Shown here piece after piece: positions 17,078 through 25,421 of a stretch of 64,000 nucleotides of DNA. The stretch is taken from the NCBI GenBank assembly GCA_903902745.1, contig CAIUWA010000024.1, positions 1 to 64,000 on the forward strand. The letters are read 5' to 3'. The notes beneath the pieces were generated by a model that worked only from the letters and a program-made list of their open reading frames with translations, was not told the DNA's origin and did no database searches. This stretch comes from an uncultured Opitutia bacterium. Its GTDB lineage: Bacteria > Verrucomicrobiota > Verrucomicrobiia > Opitutales > Opitutaceae. A program made the position numbers and the translations under genes. Every line of letters starts with the position of its first letter. Position 1 is the first letter of the stretch.

Positions 17078-17243
17078 GTGAACGAGGGAGCTAACCGGGG
17101 AAAGGATGCGTCGGGCAAGGGGGAAAAGGAGATGGGGAAGTTGTACGATGCCTTTCGTTCATTGTCCCGGCTTCACCCAGTTCGTTCCGGCAATTCCGAT
17201 TGAGCCGGCGGGGCGCGGTCTGAACGGAGGCCAACAACGAACC

Positions 17244-17350
17244 ACACACCCCGCCCTGCGGGCACCCCTCTTTTTAGAGGGGAGCTAATGCAATGCTAAC
17301 CGAGGTCTGAGCTCCCCTCTTGAGAGGGGTGCCCGCAGGGCGGGGTGTGT
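17244..17350. repeat. Long inverted repeat with CCCCGCCCTGCGGGC and CCCCTCT/AGAGGGG hairpins
   Basis: The left arm (17244-17286) and right arm (17310-17350) are nearly perfect complements over more than 40 nt, beginning ACACACCCCGCCCTGCGGG. Each arm also folds on itself twice (GCCC/GGGC and CCCCTCT/AGAGGGG). It sits in the 301-bp gap between the aminopeptidase and lpxK. The remaining gap sequence (17078-17243) shows no gene or clear promoter to me. Confidence 0.85.
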
Positions 17351-17378
17351 CATCAGCCCGCTATGGAAGACAGACCCT

Positions 17379-18590
17379 CTACCCCGCCGGCGCCCGCGAG
17401 TCGCTCTGCGGAAAACAAATCCGGCCCACCGCCTCGTCGAAATTCGCGGCGCCGCGGATGATATCGATCTCCAGCCGGAGATAATAGAGCGGCAGCGGCC
17501 AGGAGTGCGTCTCCGCGATGCGCACCGCGTCCTTCTCGGTAGTCACGAGGCACTCGGCACCCTCGCGCTTCGCCAGCTGGGAAAGGTCGTTCAAGTCCTC
17601 CTCCGTGTACCGGTAGTGGTCGAGGAAGCGCTCGCGCGCCATGACCAGCGCGCCGAGGTCGCGCAGGAATTTCTCAAAGCTTTCCGGGGTGGCGATGCCG
17701 CTGAACGCCACCACACGGCGGCCCTTGAGCCACACCAGCGGCTCGCGACCGCCAGGGTCGCCCGGCGCGCTCCCAAAGCGCTGCAGGTATTGCGGCCGGT
17801 GGGCGCACTCGATCACGTCGACGCCGGGATTGTATTTCTGGATGACCGCCTCGAGCTCGGCATCGCGCTGGCCGTTCGACTTGGTGAGGAACACGTAGCT
17901 CGCGCGGCGGAGATGCTTGATCGGCTCGCGCAGGATGCCGCGGGGCAGCAGGTGCCCGTTGCCAAAGGGATTTGTCTTGTCGACGAGCAGCAGGTTGAGC
18001 CGGCCCTTGAGTGGCAGGTATTGGAAGCCGTCGTCGAGCACGAGCGTGTCGCAGCCGAATCGCTTGATGGCGAAGGCGCCCGCCTTCACGCGGTTCTTGT
18101 CCACCAGCACGATCACGCCGGGCAGGTTGCGCGCGAGCATGTAGGGCTCGTCGCCCGCCTGCTCGCTGTCGAGCAGCACGCGCTCGCCGTCGCTCACGAT
18201 GCGGGGCGGCGGCTCCTCCTTGTGCGTCAGCGCGAACCACCATTTCTTCCAGAACGGCGGCGCCTTGCTCTTGTAGCCGCGGCTGAGGATGGCGACCTTG
18301 CGGCCGCGTTCCTGCAGCGCGCGCGCGAACTTTTCCACGACGGGCGTTTTGCCCGTGCCGCCCACGGTCAGGTTGCCCACCACCACCACGAGGCAGCCGA
18401 GCGGCTGGTCGTGCAGGATCCGGTGCCGGTACAGCCAGAACCGCGTCTGCGCGATGCCGCTGAACAGCCAGGACAGCGCCTGGAGAAAAGCCCCGTAAAC
18501 CGCTGACACCGCGTCCTCCCGCCGGCTCAGGATCACGTCGATGGTGTAGAGCTCGAGCGAGTTGAGTTTCTTCTTCAGCCAGGACGACAT
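17379..18590 (-). CDS. lpxK: Tetraacyldisaccharide 4'-kinase
   Basis: This 403-residue inner-membrane-associated kinase phosphorylates the 4' position of the lipid A precursor. The Walker A region [20 protein letters not shown] is preceded by a hydrophobic/amphipathic N-terminal segment ([24 protein letters not shown]). [42 protein letters not shown] and [12 protein letters not shown] are characteristic. It is longer than the roughly 330 residues of E. coli LpxK, partly through a loop with a basic/aromatic stretch ([20 protein letters not shown]). Together with lpxI at 50.3 kb it indicates an LPS-type outer membrane. Confidence 0.93.
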   Translation of the reverse strand: MSSWLKKKLNSLELYTIDVILSRREDAVSAVYGAFLQALSWLFSGIAQTRFWLYRHRILHDQPLGCLVVVVGNLTVGGTGKTPVVEKFARALQERGRKVAILSRGYKSKAPPFWKKWWFALTHKEEPPPRIVSDGERVLLDSEQAGDEPYMLARNLPGVIVLVDKNRVKAGAFAIKRFGCDTLVLDDGFQYLPLKGRLNLLLVDKTNPFGNGHLLPRGILREPIKHLRRASYVFLTKSNGQRDAELEAVIQKYNPGVDVIECAHRPQYLQRFGSAPGDPGGREPLVWLKGRRVVAFSGIATPESFEKFLRDLGALVMARERFLDHYRYTEEDLNDLSQLAKREGAECLVTTEKDAVRIAETHSWPLPLYYLRLEIDIIRGAANFDEAVGRICFPQSDSRAPAG

Positions 18591-18661
18591 GTTATAGTTG
18601 GGAATGAAGGTTGACGCACCGCGCCGCGTAAACTGTTTTCACACGGCCACGTTCCAATCCT
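18591..18661. promoter_or_regulatory. Divergent promoter region, lpxK / aminotransferase
   Basis: This 71-bp gap separates two divergently transcribed genes and must hold both 5' signals unless promoters lie inside genes. A possible plus-strand -35 TTGACG is at 18611-18616, but the -10 at standard spacing (TGTTTT) is weak. There is no clear operator. Confidence 0.3.
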
Positions 18662-19753
18662 ATGAGCTACAAACTTTTCATCCCCGGTCCCATCGCTGTC
18701 TCGGAAAAAACGCTGCGCGCCATGGCCCAGCCCATGATCGGGCACCGCAGCACCGACTTCGTGGCGCTGTACCAGTCCATCCAGCCCGACCTCCAGGCGC
18801 TGATGTACACCAAGGATCCCGTCTACCTCTCGACCAGCAGCGCCTGGGGCGTGATGGAGGGCTCCCTCCGCAACGTCGTCAAAAAGAAGGTGCTGAACTG
18901 CATGAACGGCGCGTTCTCGGACAAGTGGTACGACGTCGCGCTCCGCTGCGGCAAGGCGGCCACTGCGCTCAAGTTTGAATGGGGCCAGCCCGTCGACCCC
19001 GAGGCCGTCCGCCGCGAGCTCGCCACCGGTGCCTACGACGCGATCACGCTCATCCACAACGAGACCTCGTGCGGCTGCATGAGCGACCTGCCGGCGCTGA
19101 TGGCGGTCATCCGCCAGTTCCCCGACGTCATCGCGATCGTCGACACGGTCAGCTCGTTCAGCGCGATGCCGATCAAGAAGGACGAGCTCGGCATCGACGT
19201 GCTCGTCAGCGGCTCGCAGAAGGCGCTCGCGCTGCCCCCCGGCCTCTCGCTGCTCTCCGTCTCGAAGAAGGCGCTCGACCGCGCCGCGACGATGGACGCC
19301 CGCGGCTATTATTTCGACTTCGTGGAATTCCAGAAGAACCACGAGAACGGCATGACGCCCAGCACGCCGGTGATCTCGCTGTTCTACGCGCTCAAGTCGA
19401 AGCTCGAGGACATCAAGGCCGAGGGCGTGGAGGCGCGCTATGCCCGCCACCTCCGCCTGAACAAGATGGTCCGCGACTTCATCTTCTCGAAAGGCTTCAA
19501 GCTCTTCCCGAAGGAAGGCTACGGTTCCATCACGCTGAACTGCTTCGCGAACACGCAGAACATCGACCTCGCCGCGCTGAACAAGACGCTGAAGTCGAAG
19601 CACAAGCTCTTGATCGACGGCGGCTACGGCAAACTGAAGGGCAAGACCTTCCGCATTTCGAACATGGGCGACGAGACGGACGAGACGATCGCGTCGCTGA
19701 TCAAGTCCCTCGACAGCGCCCTGGCCGAAACGCCGAAGGCGGCTGCGAGCTGA
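18662..19753 (+). CDS. Class V PLP-dependent aminotransferase (alanine-glyoxylate / serine-pyruvate type)
   Basis: This 363-residue fold-type I aminotransferase starts YKLFIPGPIAVSEKTLRAMAQP, as in the serine-glyoxylate/alanine-glyoxylate aminotransferase and SerC-like subgroup. The PLP lysine lies in SGSQKALALPPGL, the Asp before it in IVDTVSSFSAMPI, and a small-residue loop STSSAWGVMEGSLRN anchors the cofactor phosphate. TLIHNETSCG is the substrate-side loop. The family transfers amino groups between small amino acids and glyoxylate or pyruvate; the exact substrates, or a role in serine biosynthesis, cannot be fixed. It is monocistronic with a strong terminator. Confidence 0.88.
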   Translation: MSYKLFIPGPIAVSEKTLRAMAQPMIGHRSTDFVALYQSIQPDLQALMYTKDPVYLSTSSAWGVMEGSLRNVVKKKVLNCMNGAFSDKWYDVALRCGKAATALKFEWGQPVDPEAVRRELATGAYDAITLIHNETSCGCMSDLPALMAVIRQFPDVIAIVDTVSSFSAMPIKKDELGIDVLVSGSQKALALPPGLSLLSVSKKALDRAATMDARGYYFDFVEFQKNHENGMTPSTPVISLFYALKSKLEDIKAEGVEARYARHLRLNKMVRDFIFSKGFKLFPKEGYGSITLNCFANTQNIDLAALNKTLKSKHKLLIDGGYGKLKGKTFRISNMGDETDETIASLIKSLDSALAETPKAAAS

Positions 19754-19778
19754 GTCACCCGCTGCCCCTCTCTTTCCA

Positions 19779-19807
19779 AGGCCGCCCAAACCGGGCGGCC
19801 TTTTTTT
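19779..19807 (+). terminator. Rho-independent terminator after the aminotransferase gene
   Basis: AGGCCGCCC and GGGCGGCCTTTTTTT form a GC-rich hairpin around AAACC, followed by seven T. It starts 26 bp after the stop codon. Confidence 0.95.
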
Positions 19808-19859
19808 GTGAACTCACAGTTACTTAGTGTGGCGGCGTCCTGCTAAAAAATGCCGTACG

Positions 19860-19972
19860 GTAGGGCGCGGACTCCGCTCCGCGCCGGGAATATCCCTGTG
19901 TTCTTGTTGAAGCCGCTGACTCCGGCGTGGCATTGTCCTTGGGCCCGGCGCGGAGCGGAGTCCACGCCCTAC
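19860..19972. repeat. REPIN-like inverted REP pair upstream of topB
   Basis: The left REP (19860-19885) is GTAG plus stem GGCGCGGA/TCCGCGCC with a CTCCGC loop. The right REP (19947-19972) is the inverted copy with one stem mismatch. About 60 nt separate them. It fills the middle of the 352-bp gap between the aminotransferase and topB. Confidence 0.8.
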
Positions 19973-20065
19973 CGCATCAAAACGGCACCGCGTATGGGAA
20001 TAAAATCCCCAATGCGAATGCGTCCATTTGTGCAGGACACACGCGACCCCGCCCAAAACTATTTC

Positions 20066-20094
20066 TTGCACTTCATTGGCGTGCCGCCTAACGG
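20066..20094 (+). promoter_or_regulatory. Candidate promoter for topB
   Basis: TTGCAC at 20066 and TAACGG at 20089 are separated by 17 bp. Transcription would start a few bases before the ATG, implying a very short leader. Matches to the consensus are moderate. Confidence 0.3.
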
Positions 20095-20105
20095 CTCGAA
20101 GCTTA

Positions 20106-22901
20106 ATGAAGTCACTCATCATTGCCGAGAAGCCCTCCGTAGCGGCTGATCTCGCTCGCTCGCTCGGCAAGATTCCCAAGAAGGGCGAGCACTACGAGAA
20201 CGACGAATACGTCATCTCGTACGCCCTCGGCCACCTCGTGGAGCTCGTGATGCCGGAGGACATCGACAAGAAAAAATACGGCTTCTGGCGGCTTGAGATG
20301 CTGCCTATCATCCCGGAGAAATTCCAACTCAAGCCCATCGAGCAGTCCAAGGAGCGTTTCAACGCCCTGAAAAAACTCCTCGCCCGCAAGGACATCGACC
20401 AAGTCATCAACGCCTGTGACGCCGGCCGCGAGGGCGAGCTCATCTTCGCCTATCTATACCAGCTCACGAAGTGCAAGCTGCGGGTGAAGCGCGCGTGGAT
20501 GCAGACGATGACCACCGGCGGCATCCAGGACGCCTTCAAGAATCTCCGGGACGGGGCCAAGATGAAGGGCCTTGAAGACGCCGCCCGGTGCCGCAGCGAG
20601 AGCGACTGGCTCATCGGCATCAACGGCACCCGCGCCCTGACGAAGCGCATGTTCGGCTCGCGCGCCGGCAACGTCGCCTCGGTCGGCCGCGTGCAGACCC
20701 CCACCCTCGCGATCGTCTACGCCCGCGAGCTCGAGATTCGGAATTTCAAGCCGCGCGATTACTGGCGCGTCACGGCGACCTTCGAGGTCGCGAAGGGCAG
20801 CTACGAGGGCGTCTATCAGCGCGCCAATTTCAAGAAGGCCGAGAACGACGAGCACGACCGCATCGACCGCATCTGGGAAAAGGCGCTGGCCGAGGCCGTC
20901 GCCGCCGCCTGCGCCGGGCAGCCCCTGGCGAAGGTCACCGAGGAAAAGAAAGGCAGCACCCAGGCTGCGCCCCGGCTCTACGATCTCACCACGCTTCAGC
21001 GCGAGGCTAACAACCGCTTCGGCCTGCCCGCCCGCCGCACGCTCCAGATCGCCCAGGCGCTCTACGAGCGGCACAAGATGATCACTTATCCGCGTACCGA
21101 TTCACGCGCGCTGCCTGAGGATTACGTGCCGACCGTGATCGAGACGATGAAGAACCTCGAGGGCGACCTCGGCGCGCACGCCAAGAAGGCGCTCTCCGAG
21201 GGCTGGGTAAAACCGAACAAGCGTATCTTTAATAATGCGCAGATCTCGGATCACTTCGCCATCATCCCGACCGCCCACGAGGCCAAGAACCTCGACGAGA
21301 TGGAGGCCAAGCTGTTCGACATGATCGCGCGGCGCTTCGTCGCGACGTTCTATCCCGCGGCGGAGTTCGATGTCACCACGCGCACCAGCACGGTCGCGCC
21401 CGGTCACGATTTCAAAACCGAGGGCAAGGTGCTCACCTTCCCGGGCTGGCTCGCGGTTTACGGCAAGAACACCGTCGACGAGGACTCCGCCGAGTCCAAG
21501 GCGCTGCCGGCCCTCACCGCCGAGGACGGCTCCCCGGCCAAGGCGAAGACCGTCAATCCGGTGCTCCACTCCGAGACCACGCGGCCGCCGCCGCGCTACA
21601 CGGAGGCCACCCTGCTCTCCGCCATGGAAGGCGCCGGCAAGCTCGTCGACGACGAGGAGCTCGCCGAAGCCATGAAGGAGCGCGGACTCGGCACGCCCGC
21701 CACGCGCGCCGACACCATCGACGGCCTGATCAACCAGAAGTACATCGACCGCCCCGCCCGCGAGCTCGTCCCCACCGCGAAGGCCGAGCAGCTGATCCAG
21801 TTTCTCGGCGCCGTGAAGGCCGATGCCCTCACCCAGCCCGCGATGACCGGCGAGTGGGAGTTCAAGCTCCGCCAGATGGAGCAGAACAAATTCCCGCGCG
21901 CAAAATTCATGGACGAGGTCATCGACCAGACGAAGGGCATCATCGAGCGCGTGAAAGGCTTCGAGGAAGACGACTCCGTGGCCCGCGTCACCGACATCCC
22001 CTCGCCCACCGACGGCAAGCCGCTGCGCGAAACGCTGCGCGGCTACAAGTCACAGGATGGCGAGTTCATGGTCTACAAAGTTATCGGCGGCCGGAGAATG
22101 GAGGAGGCCGAGGTGCGCGAACTCGTCGAGAAGCGCGCGATCGGCCCGCTGGACGGCTTTATCTCCGCGAAAACCCGCAACCGCTTCTCCGCCCTGCTCC
22201 GCCTCGTGAAGGACGAGGAGAAGGGCAAGTGGGTCGCGCAGTATGATTTCGGCGACAAGGTCGATCTCGGCACCGTCGAGCCGTATTGGGTCGACGAAAA
22301 AACGGGCGCGGGCCTGTGCGAAGTCGGTTCGAGCCACGTGCTCCGCGAGCGCGACGGCGACGGCTGGAAACAGACCTTCCGCATCGGCCGCCTGATGTGC
22401 CAGAAGCCGATCACCCGTGAAATGGCGATCCAGCTTGTTTCGGAAGGCAAGACCAGCGTGATCGAAAACTTCATCTCGAAGAAGGGCCGCCCTTTCAGTG
22501 CGATGCTGAAGCGCGAGGGCGCGAAGTTCTCGTGGGAGTTCCCGCCGCGCGCCCCGAAGCTCGACAAGGACGGCAAGCCGATCCCCCGCAAGAGCAAGGC
22601 GCCACCCGACCTCACCAAGGCGGTCGTCATCGGCGAGAGCAAGATGCACGGAGGCGAAATCCTGCAGACGGCCGACTCCTACTACGTGCGCAAGCCGGAC
22701 CAGGACAACCGCATCGTCTTCACTACGAAGCGGGTGATCTGCGCCAAGGAGATCCCCGTGGAGGAGATCCGCCAGCTGCTCGAGACGGGCCGCACCAACC
22801 TGATTGAAGGCTTGATGTCCAAGCGCATGACACCATTCAGCGCCTATCTCGTGCTCTCCAAGACCAAGTCCAAGGCCGACTTCGAGTTTCCGCCGCGGTA
22901 A
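20106..22901 (+). CDS. topB: DNA topoisomerase III (type IA)
   Basis: This 931-residue enzyme relaxes and decatenates DNA through a 5'-phosphotyrosine link. The Toprim domain opens it (KSLIIAEKPSVAADLARSLG and INACDAGREGELIFAYLY). The TopA core follows with SVGRVQTPTLAIVYARE. The active-site Tyr is in KMITYPRTDSRALPED, and GLGTPATRADTIDGLI is the next core motif. It is much longer than E. coli TopB (653 aa) because of C-terminal topoisomerase repeats, each ending in a phrase like GFISAKTRNRFSALL, NFISKKGRPFSAML or GLMSKRMTPFSAYL. The ATG at 20106 matches the family N-terminus. A solo REP follows the stop. Confidence 0.92.
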   Translation: MKSLIIAEKPSVAADLARSLGKIPKKGEHYENDEYVISYALGHLVELVMPEDIDKKKYGFWRLEMLPIIPEKFQLKPIEQSKERFNALKKLLARKDIDQVINACDAGREGELIFAYLYQLTKCKLRVKRAWMQTMTTGGIQDAFKNLRDGAKMKGLEDAARCRSESDWLIGINGTRALTKRMFGSRAGNVASVGRVQTPTLAIVYARELEIRNFKPRDYWRVTATFEVAKGSYEGVYQRANFKKAENDEHDRIDRIWEKALAEAVAAACAGQPLAKVTEEKKGSTQAAPRLYDLTTLQREANNRFGLPARRTLQIAQALYERHKMITYPRTDSRALPEDYVPTVIETMKNLEGDLGAHAKKALSEGWVKPNKRIFNNAQISDHFAIIPTAHEAKNLDEMEAKLFDMIARRFVATFYPAAEFDVTTRTSTVAPGHDFKTEGKVLTFPGWLAVYGKNTVDEDSAESKALPALTAEDGSPAKAKTVNPVLHSETTRPPPRYTEATLLSAMEGAGKLVDDEELAEAMKERGLGTPATRADTIDGLINQKYIDRPARELVPTAKAEQLIQFLGAVKADALTQPAMTGEWEFKLRQMEQNKFPRAKFMDEVIDQTKGIIERVKGFEEDDSVARVTDIPSPTDGKPLRETLRGYKSQDGEFMVYKVIGGRRMEEAEVRELVEKRAIGPLDGFISAKTRNRFSALLRLVKDEEKGKWVAQYDFGDKVDLGTVEPYWVDEKTGAGLCEVGSSHVLRERDGDGWKQTFRIGRLMCQKPITREMAIQLVSEGKTSVIENFISKKGRPFSAMLKREGAKFSWEFPPRAPKLDKDGKPIPRKSKAPPDLTKAVVIGESKMHGGEILQTADSYYVRKPDQDNRIVFTTKRVICAKEIPVEEIRQLLETGRTNLIEGLMSKRMTPFSAYLVLSKTKSKADFEFPPR

Positions 22902-22920
22902 ATTGCCGATCCGAGATATT

Positions 22921-22943
22921 CGGCGCTCATGGAGCGCCGCTAC
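22921..22943 (-). repeat. Solo REP element after topB
   Basis: On the minus strand it reads GTAG, then an 8-bp perfect stem CGGCGCTC/GAGCGCCG with a 3-nt CAT loop. The architecture is identical to 24172-24194 and 25332-25354. Confidence 0.85.
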
Positions 22944-23007
22944 ATCAGCCCGATCGCGGCCTGGCTCGGGTAACTTTACTCCTCTCTGCTGCGTCTTGAT
23001 CATCAGC

Positions 23008-24165
23008 GTGAAATCCACTCGCAACTACCTCATCGTTGTCCTGGCCTTGGCCGCGCTCGGCGCCGGCGGGCTCGCCTGGCAGCAATATCAGGAACTCATC
23101 GGCCTGCGGGCCGCCGCCTTGAGCGCCAGCGAGCGCGCCAGCCTGCTGAAGCGTCTGCAGGAGGCGCAGGATCGCGCCCGCGAACTGGAAGCCCAACTCG
23201 CGGCGGCAGCCAGCGGGGCGGGCGTTGCGGCAGATGCGGTGACCTTGGCCGACGGCACCCCCAACAATGCGGGCGTGCGCGGTGGCCGCGGCGGCTTCGG
23301 TCGCGGGGCCAACATGACACCCGCCCAGCAGGCCGCCATTCAAGCCATCATGCAGAGCCCGCAGGCGCAGGCGCTGCAAAAGGCCGCCCTTGATGCACGC
23401 TATGCGGCGCTGATCAAGAACCTCAATCTTTCGCCCGAGCAAGGCGACAAACTGAAATCGCTGATCGCCGACGGCCAAGGCGCCCAGCAGGACGCGATGG
23501 CAGCGGCGCGCGCCGCAGGCATTGACCCGCGCACCGATCGGGCCGGATTCCAGAAACTGCTCGCCGACGCCCAGGCCCAGTCGGATGCCAACATCAAGGC
23601 GGCCATCGGCGACAGCGGCTTTGCGGCCCTCCAGCAATATAACCAGACCATGCCGCAACGGAATTTGGTCAGCCAGCTCCAGCAGCAGCTCAGTCTGGGC
23701 GGCGCGACTCTCACCAGCGACCAGTCCGAACAATTGGTGCAAATCCTTGCCACCACTTCATCCCAGCGCGGCGGCCCCAATGCCGGCGGCGGCGGTGGAT
23801 TTGGCGGAGGCTTTGGCGGCGGCGGTGGGGGTGGTTTCGGTCAGGGCAATGGACTGGGCGGTGGCGGATTTGGCGCCATCGGCGCCCTGGCCGGTGGCGG
23901 CGGCGGCGGTGGACGCGGTGGATTCGGTGGAGGCACCCAGATCACCGCGGATGCCATCACCCAGGCCCAGACCGTGCTGGCACCCGTGCAATTACAGGCG
24001 CTCCAGCAGCTCCAACAGACCCAGCAGGCCCAGCAGCAAATTCAACGTCAGATCATGCAGATTACCGCGGGTGACAATCAGGGCGCCCAGGGTGGCGGTG
24101 CGGCACAAGGTGCCCAAGGCGGTGGCCGGCAACGCGGCGGCCGGCGCGCCGCGGCGGCGCAGTGA
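23008..24165 (+). CDS. Membrane-anchored Gly/Gln-rich protein with Spy/LTxxQ-like region
   Basis: The 385-residue product has one N-terminal membrane segment (YLIVVLALAALGAGGLAW), a coiled coil (residues about 30-65, SERASLLKRLQEAQDRAREL), and a Gly-rich linker. A region LIKNLNLSPEQGDKLKSLI resembles the LTxxQ motif of periplasmic Spy/CpxP chaperones. A second Gly-rich tract (about residues 255-310) and a Gln-rich segment (LQALQQLQQTQQAQQQIQ) complete it. The GTG start at 23008 places the membrane anchor first; earlier in-frame codons are within the topB-REP region. It probably faces the periplasm. I recognise no named family; the function is unknown. Confidence 0.75.
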   Translation: MKSTRNYLIVVLALAALGAGGLAWQQYQELIGLRAAALSASERASLLKRLQEAQDRARELEAQLAAAASGAGVAADAVTLADGTPNNAGVRGGRGGFGRGANMTPAQQAAIQAIMQSPQAQALQKAALDARYAALIKNLNLSPEQGDKLKSLIADGQGAQQDAMAAARAAGIDPRTDRAGFQKLLADAQAQSDANIKAAIGDSGFAALQQYNQTMPQRNLVSQLQQQLSLGGATLTSDQSEQLVQILATTSSQRGGPNAGGGGGFGGGFGGGGGGGFGQGNGLGGGGFGAIGALAGGGGGGGRGGFGGGTQITADAITQAQTVLAPVQLQALQQLQQTQQAQQQIQRQIMQITAGDNQGAQGGGAAQGAQGGGRQRGGRRAAAAQ

Positions 24166-24171
24166 AATATT

Positions 24172-24229
24172 GTAGCGGCGGTCTATGACCGCCGGCTCGA
24201 AAAGATCGGCGGTCATAGACCGCCGCTAC
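24172..24229. repeat. REPIN: two perfect inverted REPs
   Basis: The left REP (24172-24194) is GTAG, stem CGGCGGTC/GACCGCCG and loop TAT. The right REP (24207-24229) is its exact inverted copy, so the pair has perfect 25-nt arms if the flanking TT/AA is included. Twelve nt separate them. It begins 6 bp after the stop of the Gly-rich protein. Confidence 0.92.
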
Positions 24230-24330
24230 AACCAGGCAGCTAGGGATTAGCCGGCGCCCGCCGAAAAATCCGCTTGTGAGTGCTTTGTCCCGACGATTAC
24301 GGTGCGCTTCCTGCTGAACCCACCTCCGCC

Positions 24331-25281
24331 ATGATCGTCACCACCGCCCAGCTCTTCAAACACGCCTACGGGAAATACGCCGTCGGCGCCTACAACATCA
24401 ACAACGCCGAGCAGGCGATGGGCCTCTTCAAGGGCTGCATCGAGTCCCAGGCGCCGTTCATCATCCAGATTTCCAAGGGCGCGCGGAAATACACCGACAA
24501 GCGCATGCTCGAGGCGATCATCCGCTCCGCCGCCGAGATTTTTCCCGAGGCCATATTCGCCGTCCATCTTGACCATGGCGACGAGGAGACCTGCTACGAG
24601 TGCATCAACTCCGGGTTTTTCAGCTCCGTCATGATCGACGCCTCGCACGATCCGTTCGACGAGAATGTCGCGATCACCAAACGCGTGGTCGACAAGGCCC
24701 ACGCCAAGGGCATCTCCGTCGAGGCCGAGCTCGGCATGCTCGGCGGTGTCGAGGAGGACATCAAGGTCGAGGAAGGCAACGCGTGCCTCACGGATCCCCT
24801 CGAGGCCGAGGACTTCGTCAAGAAGACCGGCTGTGACTCCCTCGCCTGCGCCATCGGCACCAGCCACGGCGCCTTCAAGTTCAAGGGCAAGCAGTCCCTC
24901 CATTTCGACGTGCTCGACAAGATCAAGGCCCGCCTCCCCGGCTATCCGCTCGTGATGCACGGCTCCTCCTCCGTCCCGCAGGACGAGGTCGCGCGCATCA
25001 ACGCCGCCGGCGGCAAGATCGCCGGCTCCATGGGCGTGGACGTCAACGAATACCTCCCCGCCGCCAAGCGCGGTGTGACCAAGGTCAACATCGACACCGA
25101 CGGCCGCCTGGTCTGGACGCGCGTGCACCGCGAATATTTCCGCGACAAGCCGGGTGACTTCGACTTCCGCCCGCCGGGCAAGATTTTCATCGAGGAATAC
25201 GCGAAGTTCATCGCCAGCCGGAACGTGCTCCTCGGCAGCGCCAACCAGCTCGCCGACCTTCGGAAATCCCTGGGGAAGTAA
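24331..25281 (+). CDS. fba: Class II fructose-bisphosphate aldolase
   Basis: This 316-residue zinc enzyme cleaves fructose-1,6-bisphosphate into glyceraldehyde-3-P and dihydroxyacetone-P. Family features are YAVGAYNINNAEQAMGLFKG, AVHLDHGDEETC with the zinc and catalytic His/Asp, SVMIDASHDPFDENV, SVEAELGMLGGVEED, AIGTSHGAFKFKG, VMHGSSSVP and VNIDTDGRLVW. The ATG at 24331 yields the standard short N-terminus MIVTTAQLFKHAYG. It is monocistronic and flanked by REP-type elements on both sides. With pgi it covers part of glycolysis/gluconeogenesis in this window. Confidence 0.94.
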   Translation: MIVTTAQLFKHAYGKYAVGAYNINNAEQAMGLFKGCIESQAPFIIQISKGARKYTDKRMLEAIIRSAAEIFPEAIFAVHLDHGDEETCYECINSGFFSSVMIDASHDPFDENVAITKRVVDKAHAKGISVEAELGMLGGVEEDIKVEEGNACLTDPLEAEDFVKKTGCDSLACAIGTSHGAFKFKGKQSLHFDVLDKIKARLPGYPLVMHGSSSVPQDEVARINAAGGKIAGSMGVDVNEYLPAAKRGVTKVNIDTDGRLVWTRVHREYFRDKPGDFDFRPPGKIFIEEYAKFIASRNVLLGSANQLADLRKSLGK

Positions 25282-25331
25282 GCGGCGGCAGTGGGAGGAA
25301 TTCGGACACTGGAGGCCACCTCGTTGAGATC

Positions 25332-25354
25332 GCCAGGTCAAAGACCTGGCCTAC
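25332..25354 (-). repeat. Solo REP element after fba
   Basis: On the minus strand it reads GTAG, then an 8-bp perfect stem GCCAGGTC/GACCTGGC with loop TTT. It lies 50 bp after the aldolase stop, in the gap before the protease gene. Confidence 0.85.
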
Positions 25355-25421
25355 GGGGGCGGGTGCGTTCGCCTTTGCGCTGTGAGGCCGAATGCGTTCT
25401 TCTCGCGCGAACCTGACCTCG

